Source: Clostridia bacterium (lineage in GTDB: Bacteria > Bacillota > Clostridia > Christensenellales > Aristaeellaceae). From it: DNA of 15,223 bases. Numbering within the stretch: position 1 is the first letter of the stretch; each line of letters begins with the position of its first letter. The position numbers and the translations under genes are program-made. The stretch lies in contig JAEDIV010000054.1 of NCBI GenBank assembly GCA_016296675.1, positions 1-15,223 on the forward strand, read 5' to 3'. Under the pieces are notes generated by a model. It had not been told where the DNA came from, did not search any database, and was given only the letters and a program-made list of their open reading frames with translations. Of the stretch, positions 1 to 6,980 are shown piece by piece.

Positions 1-2
1 TT

Positions 3-53
3 TCAGGGGATCGGCCCTTCCCATCAAAAAAGGTACTTTTTTGATGGCTTGAA
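3..53. repeat. 51-bp repeat, left copy (inverted relative to the right end)
   Basis: Positions 3-53 are identical to the reverse complement of 15173-15223, and identity stops at 54. Inside is an 11-bp perfect AT-rich stem (22-32 region pairing with 37-47 region) around a GTAC-containing loop. On the minus strand the repeat starts directly after a terminator hairpin. The outer part carries a GC-rich GGGATCGGCCC segment. It resembles the end of a dispersed element, such as an insertion sequence end or an intergenic repeat. No transposase is visible because the sequence stops here. Confidence 0.9.
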
Positions 54-86
54 CCTGCGATCCAGTATACGAATCGCAGGTTTTTT
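52..86. terminator. Terminator hairpin after the GDPD gene, next to the repeat
   Basis: A 10-bp perfect stem pairs 52-61 with 73-82 across an 11-nt loop. On the plus strand it is followed by TTTTTT (81-86), so it would stop transcripts coming out of the repeat. On the minus strand it lies just past the GDPD stop codon, but the T-run is only TT before the repeat begins. The mirrored A-run suggests that the native terminator was symmetric and that its minus-strand T-run was interrupted. Confidence 0.75.
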
Positions 87-814
87 CACTTCTCAGCTAT
101 TTCGATTGCCCTGTCCGGATAATTGGTAATCACGCCGTCACAGCCGAGCGCAATCACCTTGGAAATCTCATCCGCGCTGTTCGCAGTCCATGCATTTACC
201 TTCATACTGCGTTTATGCGCGCTTCTGACCGTATGATGCGACAAATGCCCGAAATACGGATGAATCGCATCGCAGCCAAGACTCTGGCTGTATGCGGCAG
301 ACCGCTTAAGCTTTTCATAAAGGAAGCAGGTATAAACGTCTCCGTGAAGCGTTTTCAGATGCTTTAAAAGCCTCGCATCAAAGCTTGAAACGATCACGCG
401 GTCAACAATGCCGTAGGAAGCGAGGATTCCATAGAACTTGTGGAGAATCGCTTCTTCGTCCCTGTCTTTTCCGAATTCCTTGATTTCGATGTTGATGACG
501 TTCATGCCCTTTACAACATCCAGCATCTCTTCAAGCGTCGGCGCAGTCGTTCCGGCATACTTTTCGTCGAACTTCTTTCCGAAGTCAAGCGCCTTGATTT
601 CATCAAGCGTCATGTCGTTGATGATGCCTGTTCCATTGCTTGTTCTGTCCACGGTTTCGTCGTGGCAGACAATAAAATGGCCGTCTTTTGACAAATGGAT
701 GTCGCATTCAATGCCGTCCGCATTCATGTCCACCGCCATCTGAAACGCCGGCAGCGTATTTTCCGGCGCATATCCGCTGGCGCCTCTGTGCGCCTGAACC
801 TGGATCTTTCTCAT
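86..814 (-). CDS. ugpQ: Glycerophosphodiester phosphodiesterase (GDPD family, cytosolic)
   Basis: This 242-aa protein belongs to the GDPD TIM-barrel family, which hydrolyses glycerophosphodiesters to glycerol-3-phosphate and an alcohol. Visible family residues are HRG at 9-11, PENT at 17-20, the metal-binding E36 and D38 in IECDI, the second catalytic His in CHDE (H51), and E110/K112 in NIEIKE. The C-terminal half keeps the usual NAWT and GCDGVITNYPD segments. There is no signal peptide, so it is cytosolic (UgpQ-like rather than exported GlpQ-like). The ATG at 812-814 follows a GGAAAAGGAGA site and overlaps the TGA of the upstream kinase by four bases (ATGA), indicating translational coupling. 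The length is normal for the family. The substrate head group cannot be read from sequence. Confidence 0.93.
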   Translation of the reverse strand: MRKIQVQAHRGASGYAPENTLPAFQMAVDMNADGIECDIHLSKDGHFIVCHDETVDRTSNGTGIINDMTLDEIKALDFGKKFDEKYAGTTAPTLEEMLDVVKGMNVINIEIKEFGKDRDEEAILHKFYGILASYGIVDRVIVSSFDARLLKHLKTLHGDVYTCFLYEKLKRSAAYSQSLGCDAIHPYFGHLSHHTVRSAHKRSMKVNAWTANSADEISKVIALGCDGVITNYPDRAIEIAEK

Positions 815-1773
815 TTTGATATCTCTCCTTTTCCCTCGGGCTGATATTCAAAAATTACAACCTTTTCATAAAGCGCATCAATCACAGCCCTGTCCGCGCT
901 CTGGGTGCCCTCGCACATAACCGCAGCAGCGCTCGAAGCAATGGACAGCCTGCAGGCGTCGATTTCTTTCATGCCGCTGTCAATGCCGTATGCCAAAGCC
1001 GCCGCCATTGCGTCCCCCGCGCCGACCGTGCTTTTGGCCTCGATTTTCAGTCCTTCTGCGCGATACGCTTTGTTTTCCGTCACAAACAGCGCGCCGTCTG
1101 CGCCCATCGACACCGCAACAAACGAAATGCCGTTTTCCTTCATTACGCGCTTTGCGCCGTCATAGATTTTTTCAAGCGAATCAAGCGTTTCATCAAGCAA
1201 CTCGCCTAGCTCGGTCTCATTGGGCTTAATGAGCATCGGCGCCGCTTTCACGCCCTCTTTCAGCGTCTTGCTGTCCGCATCAAGAACGGATAAAACGCCG
1301 TTTTCCTTAAGCTTTCCGATCCACTTATACAAAAGATCCGCTTCGGCTCCCGCAGGAATTTTTCCGGCGAAAACGACAACATCGCCCTTTTTCGCTTTCT
1401 CAAGAATCCGCGAAAGCACTTTATTAAGCGTCTCCGGCTGAACCGGCGCGCCGGATTCATTGATGTCGGTCGTTACAAGATTCACATCGTCAAACACCTT
1501 GATGTTTGTTCTCGTTTCTGCTTTCACAAACACAAAATCATTTTCTATGCCCATGCCGTCAAGACAGGTTTTGATATATTCCCCTGTGCTTCCGCCGAGA
1601 ATGCCCATGGCAACAGAATGCCCGCCAAGGCTCTTAATCACCTTTGAAACATTGATACCCTTGCCTCCGGGATCATCCCTGAAGCTTTTTATGCGGTTGA
1701 CTTTCCCCGCCGCAAACTGCGGAATCACAACCGTCCTGTCACGCGCAGGGTTTAAGGTTACGGTATAAATCAA
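811..1773 (-). CDS. pfkB: PfkB-family sugar-phosphate kinase (1-phosphofructokinase / tagatose-6-phosphate kinase type)
   Basis: This 320-aa ribokinase-superfamily kinase is of the FruK/LacC branch, which phosphorylates a sugar phosphate with ATP. It has the N-terminal IYTVTLNPARD motif, the substrate-binding DDPGGKGINVS segment (34-43), the KPNETELGELL motif typical of this branch, and the catalytic GAGD (251-254, D254 as base). The start is taken as TTG at 1771-1773: it gives the family's usual N-terminus and is preceded by GAGGTG, whereas an upstream ATG in frame would add 19 atypical residues inside the promoter. The motif here reads NPARD instead of the common NPAID. No fructose PTS or DeoR regulator is adjacent, so the substrate (fructose-1-P, tagatose-6-P or another) is open. 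It is co-transcribed with the GDPD gene. Confidence 0.88.
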   Translation of the reverse strand: MIYTVTLNPARDRTVVIPQFAAGKVNRIKSFRDDPGGKGINVSKVIKSLGGHSVAMGILGGSTGEYIKTCLDGMGIENDFVFVKAETRTNIKVFDDVNLVTTDINESGAPVQPETLNKVLSRILEKAKKGDVVVFAGKIPAGAEADLLYKWIGKLKENGVLSVLDADSKTLKEGVKAAPMLIKPNETELGELLDETLDSLEKIYDGAKRVMKENGISFVAVSMGADGALFVTENKAYRAEGLKIEAKSTVGAGDAMAAALAYGIDSGMKEIDACRLSIASSAAAVMCEGTQSADRAVIDALYEKVVIFEYQPEGKGEISK

Positions 1774-1801
1774 GAATATCACCTCTTTATTTATGCCTTT
1801 T

Positions 1802-1830
1802 ATTATACCGAAGCCCCATTGCTTTATCAA
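1802..1830 (-). promoter_or_regulatory. SigA-type promoter for the PfkB kinase-GDPD operon
   Basis: On the minus strand TTGATA (1825-1830) and a perfect TATAAT (1802-1807) are separated by 17 bp. The expected start point is near 1795, giving a leader of roughly 20 nt before the GAGGTG site and TTG start. It faces away from the Gfo/Idh promoter in the same 201-bp intergenic region. Confidence 0.8.
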
Positions 1831-1906
1831 GTTTTTTTCGAAAGAAACAGCTCTTCAACCGCAATTTATATACCCTTATCCAAAGATGATCCGCAACATT
1901 TCTCCA

Positions 1907-1935
1907 TTGACAATGCGTCAGTTCTTTGGTATATT
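1907..1935 (+). promoter_or_regulatory. SigA-type promoter for the Gfo/Idh gene
   Basis: A perfect TTGACA (1907-1912) and TATATT (1930-1935) are separated by 17 bp. The likely start point is near 1942, about 30 nt upstream of the ATG at 1975. The -35 boxes of the two divergent promoters are about 76 bp apart. I saw no convincing operator dyad between them, only a short TTTCGAAA palindrome near 1837-1844. Confidence 0.8.
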
Positions 1936-1974
1936 GTTTTCAAAAATACGAGCAAAAAAGGAGATATTTGCATC

Positions 1975-3246
1975 ATGAGCAAGCTTAAAATCGGCGTTTT
2001 CGGAGCATATCGCGGTATGACCATGATCAATGTTCTTTTGAACCATCCGGATGCGGAATTGGTTGCCGTATGCGATAAGTTTTTGCCCGCGCTTGAAAAA
2101 GCGGGCGCGGCAGCGAAAGAAGCCGGAATTTCCATTACGCTTTACGAATCTTTTGACGAGTTTTTTGGTCATGACATGGACGCAGTTGTGCTTGCAAACT
2201 ATGCAAACGAGCACGCTCCCTTTGCAGTCAGGCTCTTAAAATCCGGCAGACATGTGCTTTCCGAGGTTCTTCCGTGCGAGACGCTTGCGCAGGCAGTTGA
2301 GCTGATCGAAGCGGTTGAGGAAAGCGGCAAGGTATATGCATATGCGGAAAACTACTGCTACATGGATCATACCTTCGAAATGCGCCGCCGCTATGAAAAG
2401 GGTGAAATCGGCGAGGTCATGTATGCAGAAGGCGAATATATTCACGACTGCGCAGGCATCTGGCCTTCCATCACCTACGGCGAGCGCGATCATTGGCGAA
2501 ACAGCCTCTATCCCACCTACTACTGCACCCATTCCTTCGGCCCGATCATGACCATCACCGGAAAGCGCCCTGTTCGCGTAACCGGTTTTGTCACCAACCG
2601 CAACTACACCGTTCCCCCGCTGGGCCTTAAGCAGGGCGAATGCGCAGGCATTGAAATGGTGACGCTTGAAAACGGCGCGATCGTAAAGAGCGTTCACGGC
2701 CATTTAAAGCGCGAGCCCGGCTCCATCAACTATGAAGTCTACGGCATGAAAGGCTCGATGGAATCCCAGAGATTCATGCCCTCCTACACGCCCGAAGGAC
2801 AGGAAGCAGAAATTCAGGTCTACAAAGAGGGCGAAAAGGTGTGCGTTGGAACAAACGAACGCTATGTGCCCGGAAAAGTCGTCGAAAATGAACTGGCACA
2901 CAAATACGCGACCCACGGCGGCGCGGACTTCTATGCCACGCATTTCTTCATTGAAAAAATCCTGGGCCGTCCCGACGGCGAGCACTATTCCATCGACGTA
3001 TATGACGCAATCGACATGGGCCTTGTCGGAATCTTCGCCTATCGCTCGGCGCTGAACAAAAATCAGCCCATGGAAATCCCGAATCTGAGAAACAAGGAAG
3101 AACGCGACAAGTGGCGCAATGACAATATCTGCACCAATCCTGCCGTTGCCGGCGACCAGGTTCTCCCCTGTCATCCTGACGGAGATATCGAGTACGATGA
3201 CGAAGTATTTGAAAAAGTCCGCAAAATGTGGCTGGACGGAGAATAA
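1975..3246 (+). CDS. Gfo/Idh/MocA-family oxidoreductase, atypical active-site motif
   Basis: This 423-aa protein has an N-terminal Rossmann domain (about 1-125; KIGVFGAYRG at 5-14 as the dinucleotide loop) and a C-terminal Gfo/Idh alpha/beta domain. The family oxidises or epimerises sugars, inositols and glycosides with NAD(P). The ATG at 1975 follows AAAAGGAGAT and lies downstream of the promoter. Longer in-frame starts would run through the promoter, so they were rejected. The usual EKP motif, whose Lys is catalytic in many members, is replaced by SEVLPCET (96-103), with no Lys. The following conserved region contains THSFGP in place of the usual His-containing block. It is longer than a minimal family member (about 340 aa), with an extended C-terminus. 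It is the only plus-strand gene. It may be an NAD-dependent glycoside-processing enzyme or a catalytically divergent member; the substrate is unknown. Confidence 0.85.
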   Translation: MSKLKIGVFGAYRGMTMINVLLNHPDAELVAVCDKFLPALEKAGAAAKEAGISITLYESFDEFFGHDMDAVVLANYANEHAPFAVRLLKSGRHVLSEVLPCETLAQAVELIEAVEESGKVYAYAENYCYMDHTFEMRRRYEKGEIGEVMYAEGEYIHDCAGIWPSITYGERDHWRNSLYPTYYCTHSFGPIMTITGKRPVRVTGFVTNRNYTVPPLGLKQGECAGIEMVTLENGAIVKSVHGHLKREPGSINYEVYGMKGSMESQRFMPSYTPEGQEAEIQVYKEGEKVCVGTNERYVPGKVVENELAHKYATHGGADFYATHFFIEKILGRPDGEHYSIDVYDAIDMGLVGIFAYRSALNKNQPMEIPNLRNKEERDKWRNDNICTNPAVAGDQVLPCHPDGDIEYDDEVFEKVRKMWLDGE

Positions 3247-3262
3247 CCCATAAAATAATACT

Positions 3263-3302
3263 GATCAGCGCATGAGCAAAAACAAATGCTCATGCGCTGA
3301 TC
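3263..3302. terminator. Shared convergent terminator
   Basis: A perfect 16-bp stem (3263-3278 with 3287-3302) surrounds an A-rich 8-nt loop in the gap between the Gfo/Idh stop and the end of the RelQ gene. The T-rich stretches on either side are short and imperfect (GTTTATG on plus, AGTATTATTTTA on minus). The stem length and convergent location fit a bidirectional terminator. Confidence 0.75.
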
Positions 3303-3350
3303 GTTTATGATAAACTCAAATCTCCTGATACCTGAGAGAAAAACACTTCA

Positions 3351-4061
3351 TCATTCGATGCTTTCATCCCCGATGACGCTTTTTCTGATCTGCTCCATCC
3401 GCTCGTCCAGCTGCGCGCTCATATCGGCGCACTCTTTGAGTTCCTGCGTAAGAAGCTCGCTGTCCGGGCGGTTCTTTTTGTATTTGAGTTTATGTTCGAG
3501 GCTGGCCCAGAAATCCATGGCAATGGTCCTCAGCTGAATTTCAACCTTCATCAGCTTTTTCTTATGCGCAAGGAAAATCGGCACCTGCACAATCAGATGC
3601 AGGCTTCTGTATCCGTTTTCCTTGGGATTTTTGATGTAATCCTTGTATCGGATCAGCGTAACGTCATCCTGTTTCAGAAGGCATCCGGCGAGCATATAAA
3701 TATCCTCAATAAACGAACAGATCACGCGAACGCCGGCAACGTCTGAAAGATTTTCCTCCATTGATTCGATGGTCATGGGCAGTTTGTTTCTTAAAAGCTT
3801 ATCCAATATGCTCGGCGGTTCTTTGATGCGGCTTCGGATGCTCTCGATGGGATTTCGGTCATACTGGACGGAAAACTCCTGATTGAGCACATTGAACTTC
3901 GTTTCCACTTCCATCATCGCGCACTTATAGTAAGCCATCAGCTCGCGAAACGGCTGCGACCTTTCCGTCATCCATTCAAGCTTGTCCCGCATCTCATCAA
4001 TGTTTCCATGCTCGCTCATCCAGTTTTCCATCTGAGCCTTTTTTAGATCGCGTTCGTTCAT
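3351..4061 (-). CDS. relQ: Small alarmone synthetase (RelQ/YjbM-type (p)ppGpp synthetase)
   Basis: This 236-aa protein contains a RelA/SpoT synthetase domain only, with no HD hydrolase, TGS or ACT domain. It transfers pyrophosphate from ATP to GDP/GTP to make (p)ppGpp. Family landmarks are RNPIESIRSRIKEP (69-82), ENLSDVAGVRVICSF (103-117, D107), the RYKDYIKNPKENGYRSLH G-loop (138-155), EIQLRTIAMDFWASLEHKLKYK with the catalytic Glu at 174, and an acidic C-terminal helix. The layout matches RelQ rather than RelP. Two ATGs are adjacent (4062-4064 and 4059-4061). The second is 7 nt from GGAGG and was preferred; using the first adds one Met. It is the last gene of the SRAP-LarC2-RelQ unit, 23 nt after the LarC2 stop. 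Confidence 0.93.
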   Translation of the reverse strand: MNERDLKKAQMENWMSEHGNIDEMRDKLEWMTERSQPFRELMAYYKCAMMEVETKFNVLNQEFSVQYDRNPIESIRSRIKEPPSILDKLLRNKLPMTIESMEENLSDVAGVRVICSFIEDIYMLAGCLLKQDDVTLIRYKDYIKNPKENGYRSLHLIVQVPIFLAHKKKLMKVEIQLRTIAMDFWASLEHKLKYKKNRPDSELLTQELKECADMSAQLDERMEQIRKSVIGDESIE

Positions 4062-4084
4062 CATATAGCCTCCATTGCGTATGC

Positions 4085-4549
4085 TTATTCTTCGCATTCC
4101 TCCAAACAGGCATAAATCTGCTTTTGCGCTGTCTTCATGTCCACGCCGGCCTTCTGGGCATATGCGAAAACATCATCATATTCAAGCTTATCTTTTGTGA
4201 TCCCATATCCTTCGGCAATGACACGCCGGACATCCCCGTTGGGGGTATGAATAATCTGCGTTGTTCTCTCAAGCGCATACGCCTTCATCTCCTGCTTGCG
4301 GACGCCAAAGGTCGATGTGTGCATAAGCAGCAGATTGGCCACCGCATCCGCGACAGAGGGCTTACACACCACCCGGATTTCAACGCCCGGCCTGCTCTTT
4401 TTCATCTGAACCGGAATGGTATATACCTCCATTGCCCCTGCCTTAATCAAAATCTCGCGGGCAAACCCGATTTCTTCTCCTGTCATATCGTCTACATTAC
4501 AGGACAAAAGCACGATCCTTCTGTTCGGAGCTGCGTGTACCGTATCCAT
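4085..4549 (-). CDS. larC: Stand-alone LarC2-like nickel-insertion domain (LarC C-terminal part)
   Basis: This 154-aa protein matches the C-terminal half of LarC, the CTP-dependent enzyme that inserts nickel into the pincer cofactor of lactate racemase and related enzymes. The recognisable core is LLSCNVDDMTGEEIGFA (about 14-30), followed by IPVQMKKSRPGVEIRVVC, a TSTFGVR segment, and a C-terminal YDDVFAYAQKAGVDMKTAQ helix. Full-length LarC is about 400 residues with a metal-binding LarC1 part; in some lactobacilli LarC1 and LarC2 are joined by a programmed frameshift. Here nothing LarC1-like lies upstream: the preceding gene is SRAP, overlapping it by 53 bp (4497-4549). No larA, larB or larE is in the window. 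The ATG at 4547-4549 has GGAGATGGGAA before it. Confidence 0.88.
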   Translation of the reverse strand: MDTVHAAPNRRIVLLSCNVDDMTGEEIGFAREILIKAGAMEVYTIPVQMKKSRPGVEIRVVCKPSVADAVANLLLMHTSTFGVRKQEMKAYALERTTQIIHTPNGDVRRVIAEGYGITKDKLEYDDVFAYAQKAGVDMKTAQKQIYACLEECEE

Positions 4550-5153
4550 TTCCCATCTCCTCCGCCTTCTGATAATTCAATACACCAATGCTTTCTTTGA
4601 TAATCCTGTCATAATTGTTTCCCGGCTGAAGCCATGCCTGCGCTGCATGTTTTGAAAACGCAACCGGCATCCTGTCGTGAATAAAGCGTATGCCGGGCGC
4701 AGCATCCTTGGTCAGGATGACAAATTCATGCCCCGGCGCATCCGCTTTCGGGCGGTATAAACCCGCCATAAAGATGCATTTTTCGTCTGTTGAAAGCAAG
4801 TATTTCGTTTTTGTCTTTCCGTTTCTTTCCCATTCAAAATATCCGCTTGCGGGGATCAGCGCACGCCTCATGCCGATAAGGTCGCGGAACATCTGCTTTT
4901 CCTGCGCGCTTTCGCTTCTCGCATTGATCAGAAGTCTTTTGTCCATCCCGGAAAATCCCCATCGCATGACAAACGGCCGTGATTCGAGCTTTTTATTATT
5001 GCATACTACCAGCGCATCGTCGCCCGGGAATACTTCTCCCGTTTTAAACGCAGTGCTTTTTTGAGTCTCGGCTTCCCTGCGGTTGAGTTCGTCAATCAGT
5101 TTTCTGATCTCCTCGCCGGAATCTTCCGATGCAATATAATATCTTCCGCACAT
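4497..5153 (-). CDS. SRAP family protein (YedK/HMCES-type abasic-site DNA-protein crosslinker)
   Basis: This 218-aa SOS response-associated peptidase family protein covalently caps abasic sites in single-stranded DNA through the N-terminal Cys, and has autoproteolytic ability. The start is set at ATG 5151-5153 because it gives MCGRYY with catalytic Cys2 exposed after Met removal. It is preceded by GGGGGAGGTGATAAGG; an in-frame GTG three codons upstream would bury the Cys. Other active-site residues are present: N77 in INARSE, E107 in GYFEWER, and H159 in FIHDRMP. The length is normal. The C-terminal coding end overlaps the start of the LarC2 gene by 53 bp in another frame. It is the first gene of its unit. 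I did not find a clear LexA (CGAAC-N4-GTTCG) box upstream. Confidence 0.95.
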   Translation of the reverse strand: MCGRYYIASEDSGEEIRKLIDELNRREAETQKSTAFKTGEVFPGDDALVVCNNKKLESRPFVMRWGFSGMDKRLLINARSESAQEKQMFRDLIGMRRALIPASGYFEWERNGKTKTKYLLSTDEKCIFMAGLYRPKADAPGHEFVILTKDAAPGIRFIHDRMPVAFSKHAAQAWLQPGNNYDRIIKESIGVLNYQKAEEMGNGYGTRSSEQKDRAFVL

Positions 5154-5174
5154 CCTTATCACCTCCCCCTGTTT

Positions 5175-5204
5175 ACTTTAGCAAACATGAATATCCCCTG
5201 TCAA
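5175..5204 (-). promoter_or_regulatory. Promoter for the SRAP-LarC2-RelQ unit
   Basis: On the minus strand a perfect TTGACA (5199-5204) is followed after 18 bp by TAAAGT (5175-5180), shortly upstream of the SRAP ribosome binding site. The -10 matches only four of six consensus bases. No terminator lies between this promoter and the end of the nucleotidyltransferase gene at 5233, so some read-through from the transporter operon is possible. Confidence 0.6.
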
Positions 5205-5232
5205 GCATGTATGAAAATATCGTTTCTTCACC

Positions 5233-6000
5233 TTATTTTCGTAACATGCATGTACGAATATCCGAAAGCATTTCATCGGCAAAACGCCGCGCTTCTTCAG
5301 GCGTTATTAGCATATCGCTGTCCGTTTCATACGAGTTAAGCGCCTCTTTGATCACCGGATGCATATCGCTTTTCACATTTTTAAGCGCCCATACCGCCCC
5401 GTCCTTTTTGGAAAGCACTTTTTGCTCCTTCACATATGCGAGCACGCGGCAGAGAGAGAGGGCAACATACATCGGATCTTCGGAAATATCCTCCCGCGCA
5501 TTTTCAAGATCATACAAAAGTGCGTCGAGATAATCCTCGTGTTTGACTTTTGAAAACACCTTTTCCTTGTCTTCGCCGAAAAGCGTTTGTCCATAATGAT
5601 TGATAATCGTTACATGCGCCGCCAGATCCCTGTCCGTACCCGTAAGGCGCATAATTGCATCATCAGGATCTGACATATAGCTTTCAAGATGGGCACTAGA
5701 AAAATGCATTTCAAACGGCGCAGGATGACAAAAGGGGTTCATATCCTTTTTCAGAACAACACTCATTTCAATGCCTTTTATCGGCGCATGCCGGTTCAAA
5801 CTGAGAATCTTTTTGACATAACCGCGCTTTATATCCGTCGAAAGCGGTTGTTCAACCACCACCAAAAGATCAATATCGCTTTTATTTTCATGAAAACAGC
5901 CCATGGCAAGCGAACCATGCAGATAGATACCCGTAAGGTTGTTTCCAAAAGCCGCCTGCGTATCGCTGACAAAAGATTTTAGTATCGCCGAAACATCCAT
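5233..6000 (-). CDS. AadA-like nucleotidyltransferase (aminoglycoside 3''-adenylyltransferase family)
   Basis: This 255-aa protein has an N-terminal polymerase-beta-type nucleotidyltransferase fold: HGS at 28-30, then SDIDLLVVV with D42 and D44 as metal-binding acids. A helical C-terminal domain (DUF4111 type) follows, with SKKDGAVWAL and HPVIKEALNSYE segments that line up with the AadA signature and helices. Known members adenylylate streptomycin and spectinomycin. Housekeeping or uncharacterised homologues are common in Bacillota, so resistance is not implied. The chosen ATG (5998-6000) sits one base after the TAA of the upstream TIM-barrel gene and has GGTGG before it. An in-frame GTG at 6007-6009 would add three residues and overlap the upstream stop. 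It is the last gene of the transporter operon. Family assignment is firm; substrate is not. Confidence 0.85.
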   Translation of the reverse strand: MDVSAILKSFVSDTQAAFGNNLTGIYLHGSLAMGCFHENKSDIDLLVVVEQPLSTDIKRGYVKKILSLNRHAPIKGIEMSVVLKKDMNPFCHPAPFEMHFSSAHLESYMSDPDDAIMRLTGTDRDLAAHVTIINHYGQTLFGEDKEKVFSKVKHEDYLDALLYDLENAREDISEDPMYVALSLCRVLAYVKEQKVLSKKDGAVWALKNVKSDMHPVIKEALNSYETDSDMLITPEEARRFADEMLSDIRTCMLRK

Positions 6001-6001
6001 C

Positions 6002-6931
6002 TTATCCACCGTACCTTAAAACGAATCTCTCCGATCCTTCGATAATCTCCTGCTGAGTGAGTCTTCCCGAAAGCTCAAGAACGCGGATCGGACACGCATC
6101 TATGTATTTTTTAAACGGCCTTAATACATCCCCATCCAGCGTGCACGGCGCATAATGGTCCAGCCCGTCTATTGCGTCATGAATGTGCATGCCGATAATG
6201 TTTCTTTCGGTAATTTCGGAAAGCGGCAGCTTCTGAAGTCCCATTTCCTCCATCATGATGCCGTGACCCGTATCGAGCCAGATCCCGACCGGGCCGCCCT
6301 CAAAAGCTTGCATGATCATATCAAACTCGCTGTAGATCGGCGCCTGATGGCACATGGCGCGGTTTTCCATGCCAAGCCTGACAGAAAAGCCGTTTTTGAC
6401 CACGTAATCGGCAATCTCTCCGATGCTTTTCATGGTTCTTTGAAGAAAAGGCGCTGCTTTTCTTTGATTCAGCATTTCTTTTTGAAGAGATCTGTATTCC
6501 TCAGAATCCGTTTTGTGCGCTTTAATGAGGTTTTTAAGCGGAACATCAAAGTCATTCGGCGAAAGCGGAACCTCCGTCGGGTGAAACACCACCGCGCCTG
6601 CGCCAAGCCTCACCGCCCAGTCAACGCTTCGGCAGGCGTATTCGACCGCCCGCTTTCTTAGGCTTTCGTCCTCATAGCCAAGCAGCACACTGTCGGTTCC
6701 GAATCTTTCATCATTCACCTTCGGAAACACATTGTGAACGCTTGAAATCATGATTTCTCCGTTTTGAACATAGCTTTCAATATCAGAAAGCCATTCTTTT
6801 TTTACCTGATAATTCAGTTCCACCCTCGAAAAGCCGAGCGCTTTCAATTGATCGATCAATTCTTTGCCGCTGTTTGCTTTTCTGTAGTTCCACATGGTGG
6901 AAATCGCAAGATCGCTTTTCGAAAAAGACAT
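6002..6931 (-). CDS. Sugar phosphate isomerase/epimerase-like TIM-barrel protein (AP endonuclease 2 / xylose isomerase-like)
   Basis: This 309-aa protein belongs to the xylose isomerase-like TIM-barrel superfamily, which includes sugar isomerases, tagatose/ketose 3-epimerases, inosose dehydratases and endonuclease IV. Expected metal-site positions are visible in order: Glu in VELN (about 37-40), VVFHPTEV, the Glu in LGMENRA, Asp and His in IWLDTGHG, GMHIHDAIDGLDH, and the C-terminal Glu in VLELSG. This pattern fits a divalent-metal sugar enzyme. The ATG (6929-6931) follows GGAGGAAAGG; an upstream in-frame start would extend 36 residues into the ATPase gene without family similarity. It is 49 bp downstream of the second ATPase gene and appears co-transcribed with the transporter. 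An isomerase or epimerase acting on the imported sugar is the likeliest role, but an inosose-type reaction is equally compatible. Confidence 0.82.
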   Translation of the reverse strand: MSFSKSDLAISTMWNYRKANSGKELIDQLKALGFSRVELNYQVKKEWLSDIESYVQNGEIMISSVHNVFPKVNDERFGTDSVLLGYEDESLRKRAVEYACRSVDWAVRLGAGAVVFHPTEVPLSPNDFDVPLKNLIKAHKTDSEEYRSLQKEMLNQRKAAPFLQRTMKSIGEIADYVVKNGFSVRLGMENRAMCHQAPIYSEFDMIMQAFEGGPVGIWLDTGHGIMMEEMGLQKLPLSEITERNIIGMHIHDAIDGLDHYAPCTLDGDVLRPFKKYIDACPIRVLELSGRLTQQEIIEGSERFVLRYGG

Positions 6932-6980
6932 ATCCTTTCCTCCGACTGAAGAAGGCGCGAAAATTACCCGCCTCAATGAT

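Noticed and set aside
3..86. Group IIC intron end next to a terminator
   Set aside because: The hairpin-adjacent position fits the target habit of these introns, but the repeat begins CAAGCC rather than GUGYG, and no domain V-like or maturase sequence is visible.
5184..5256. Partial repeats of GCATGTAYGAATATC type near the SRAP promoter
   Set aside because: The copies are imperfect, and one lies inside the end of the nucleotidyltransferase gene. There is not enough evidence for an operator or LexA box.
6932..6980. A weak GGCG/CGCC stem between the OppF and TIM-barrel genes
   Set aside because: A 4-bp stem with a long loop and no T-run does not support a terminator, so the genes are treated as one operon.
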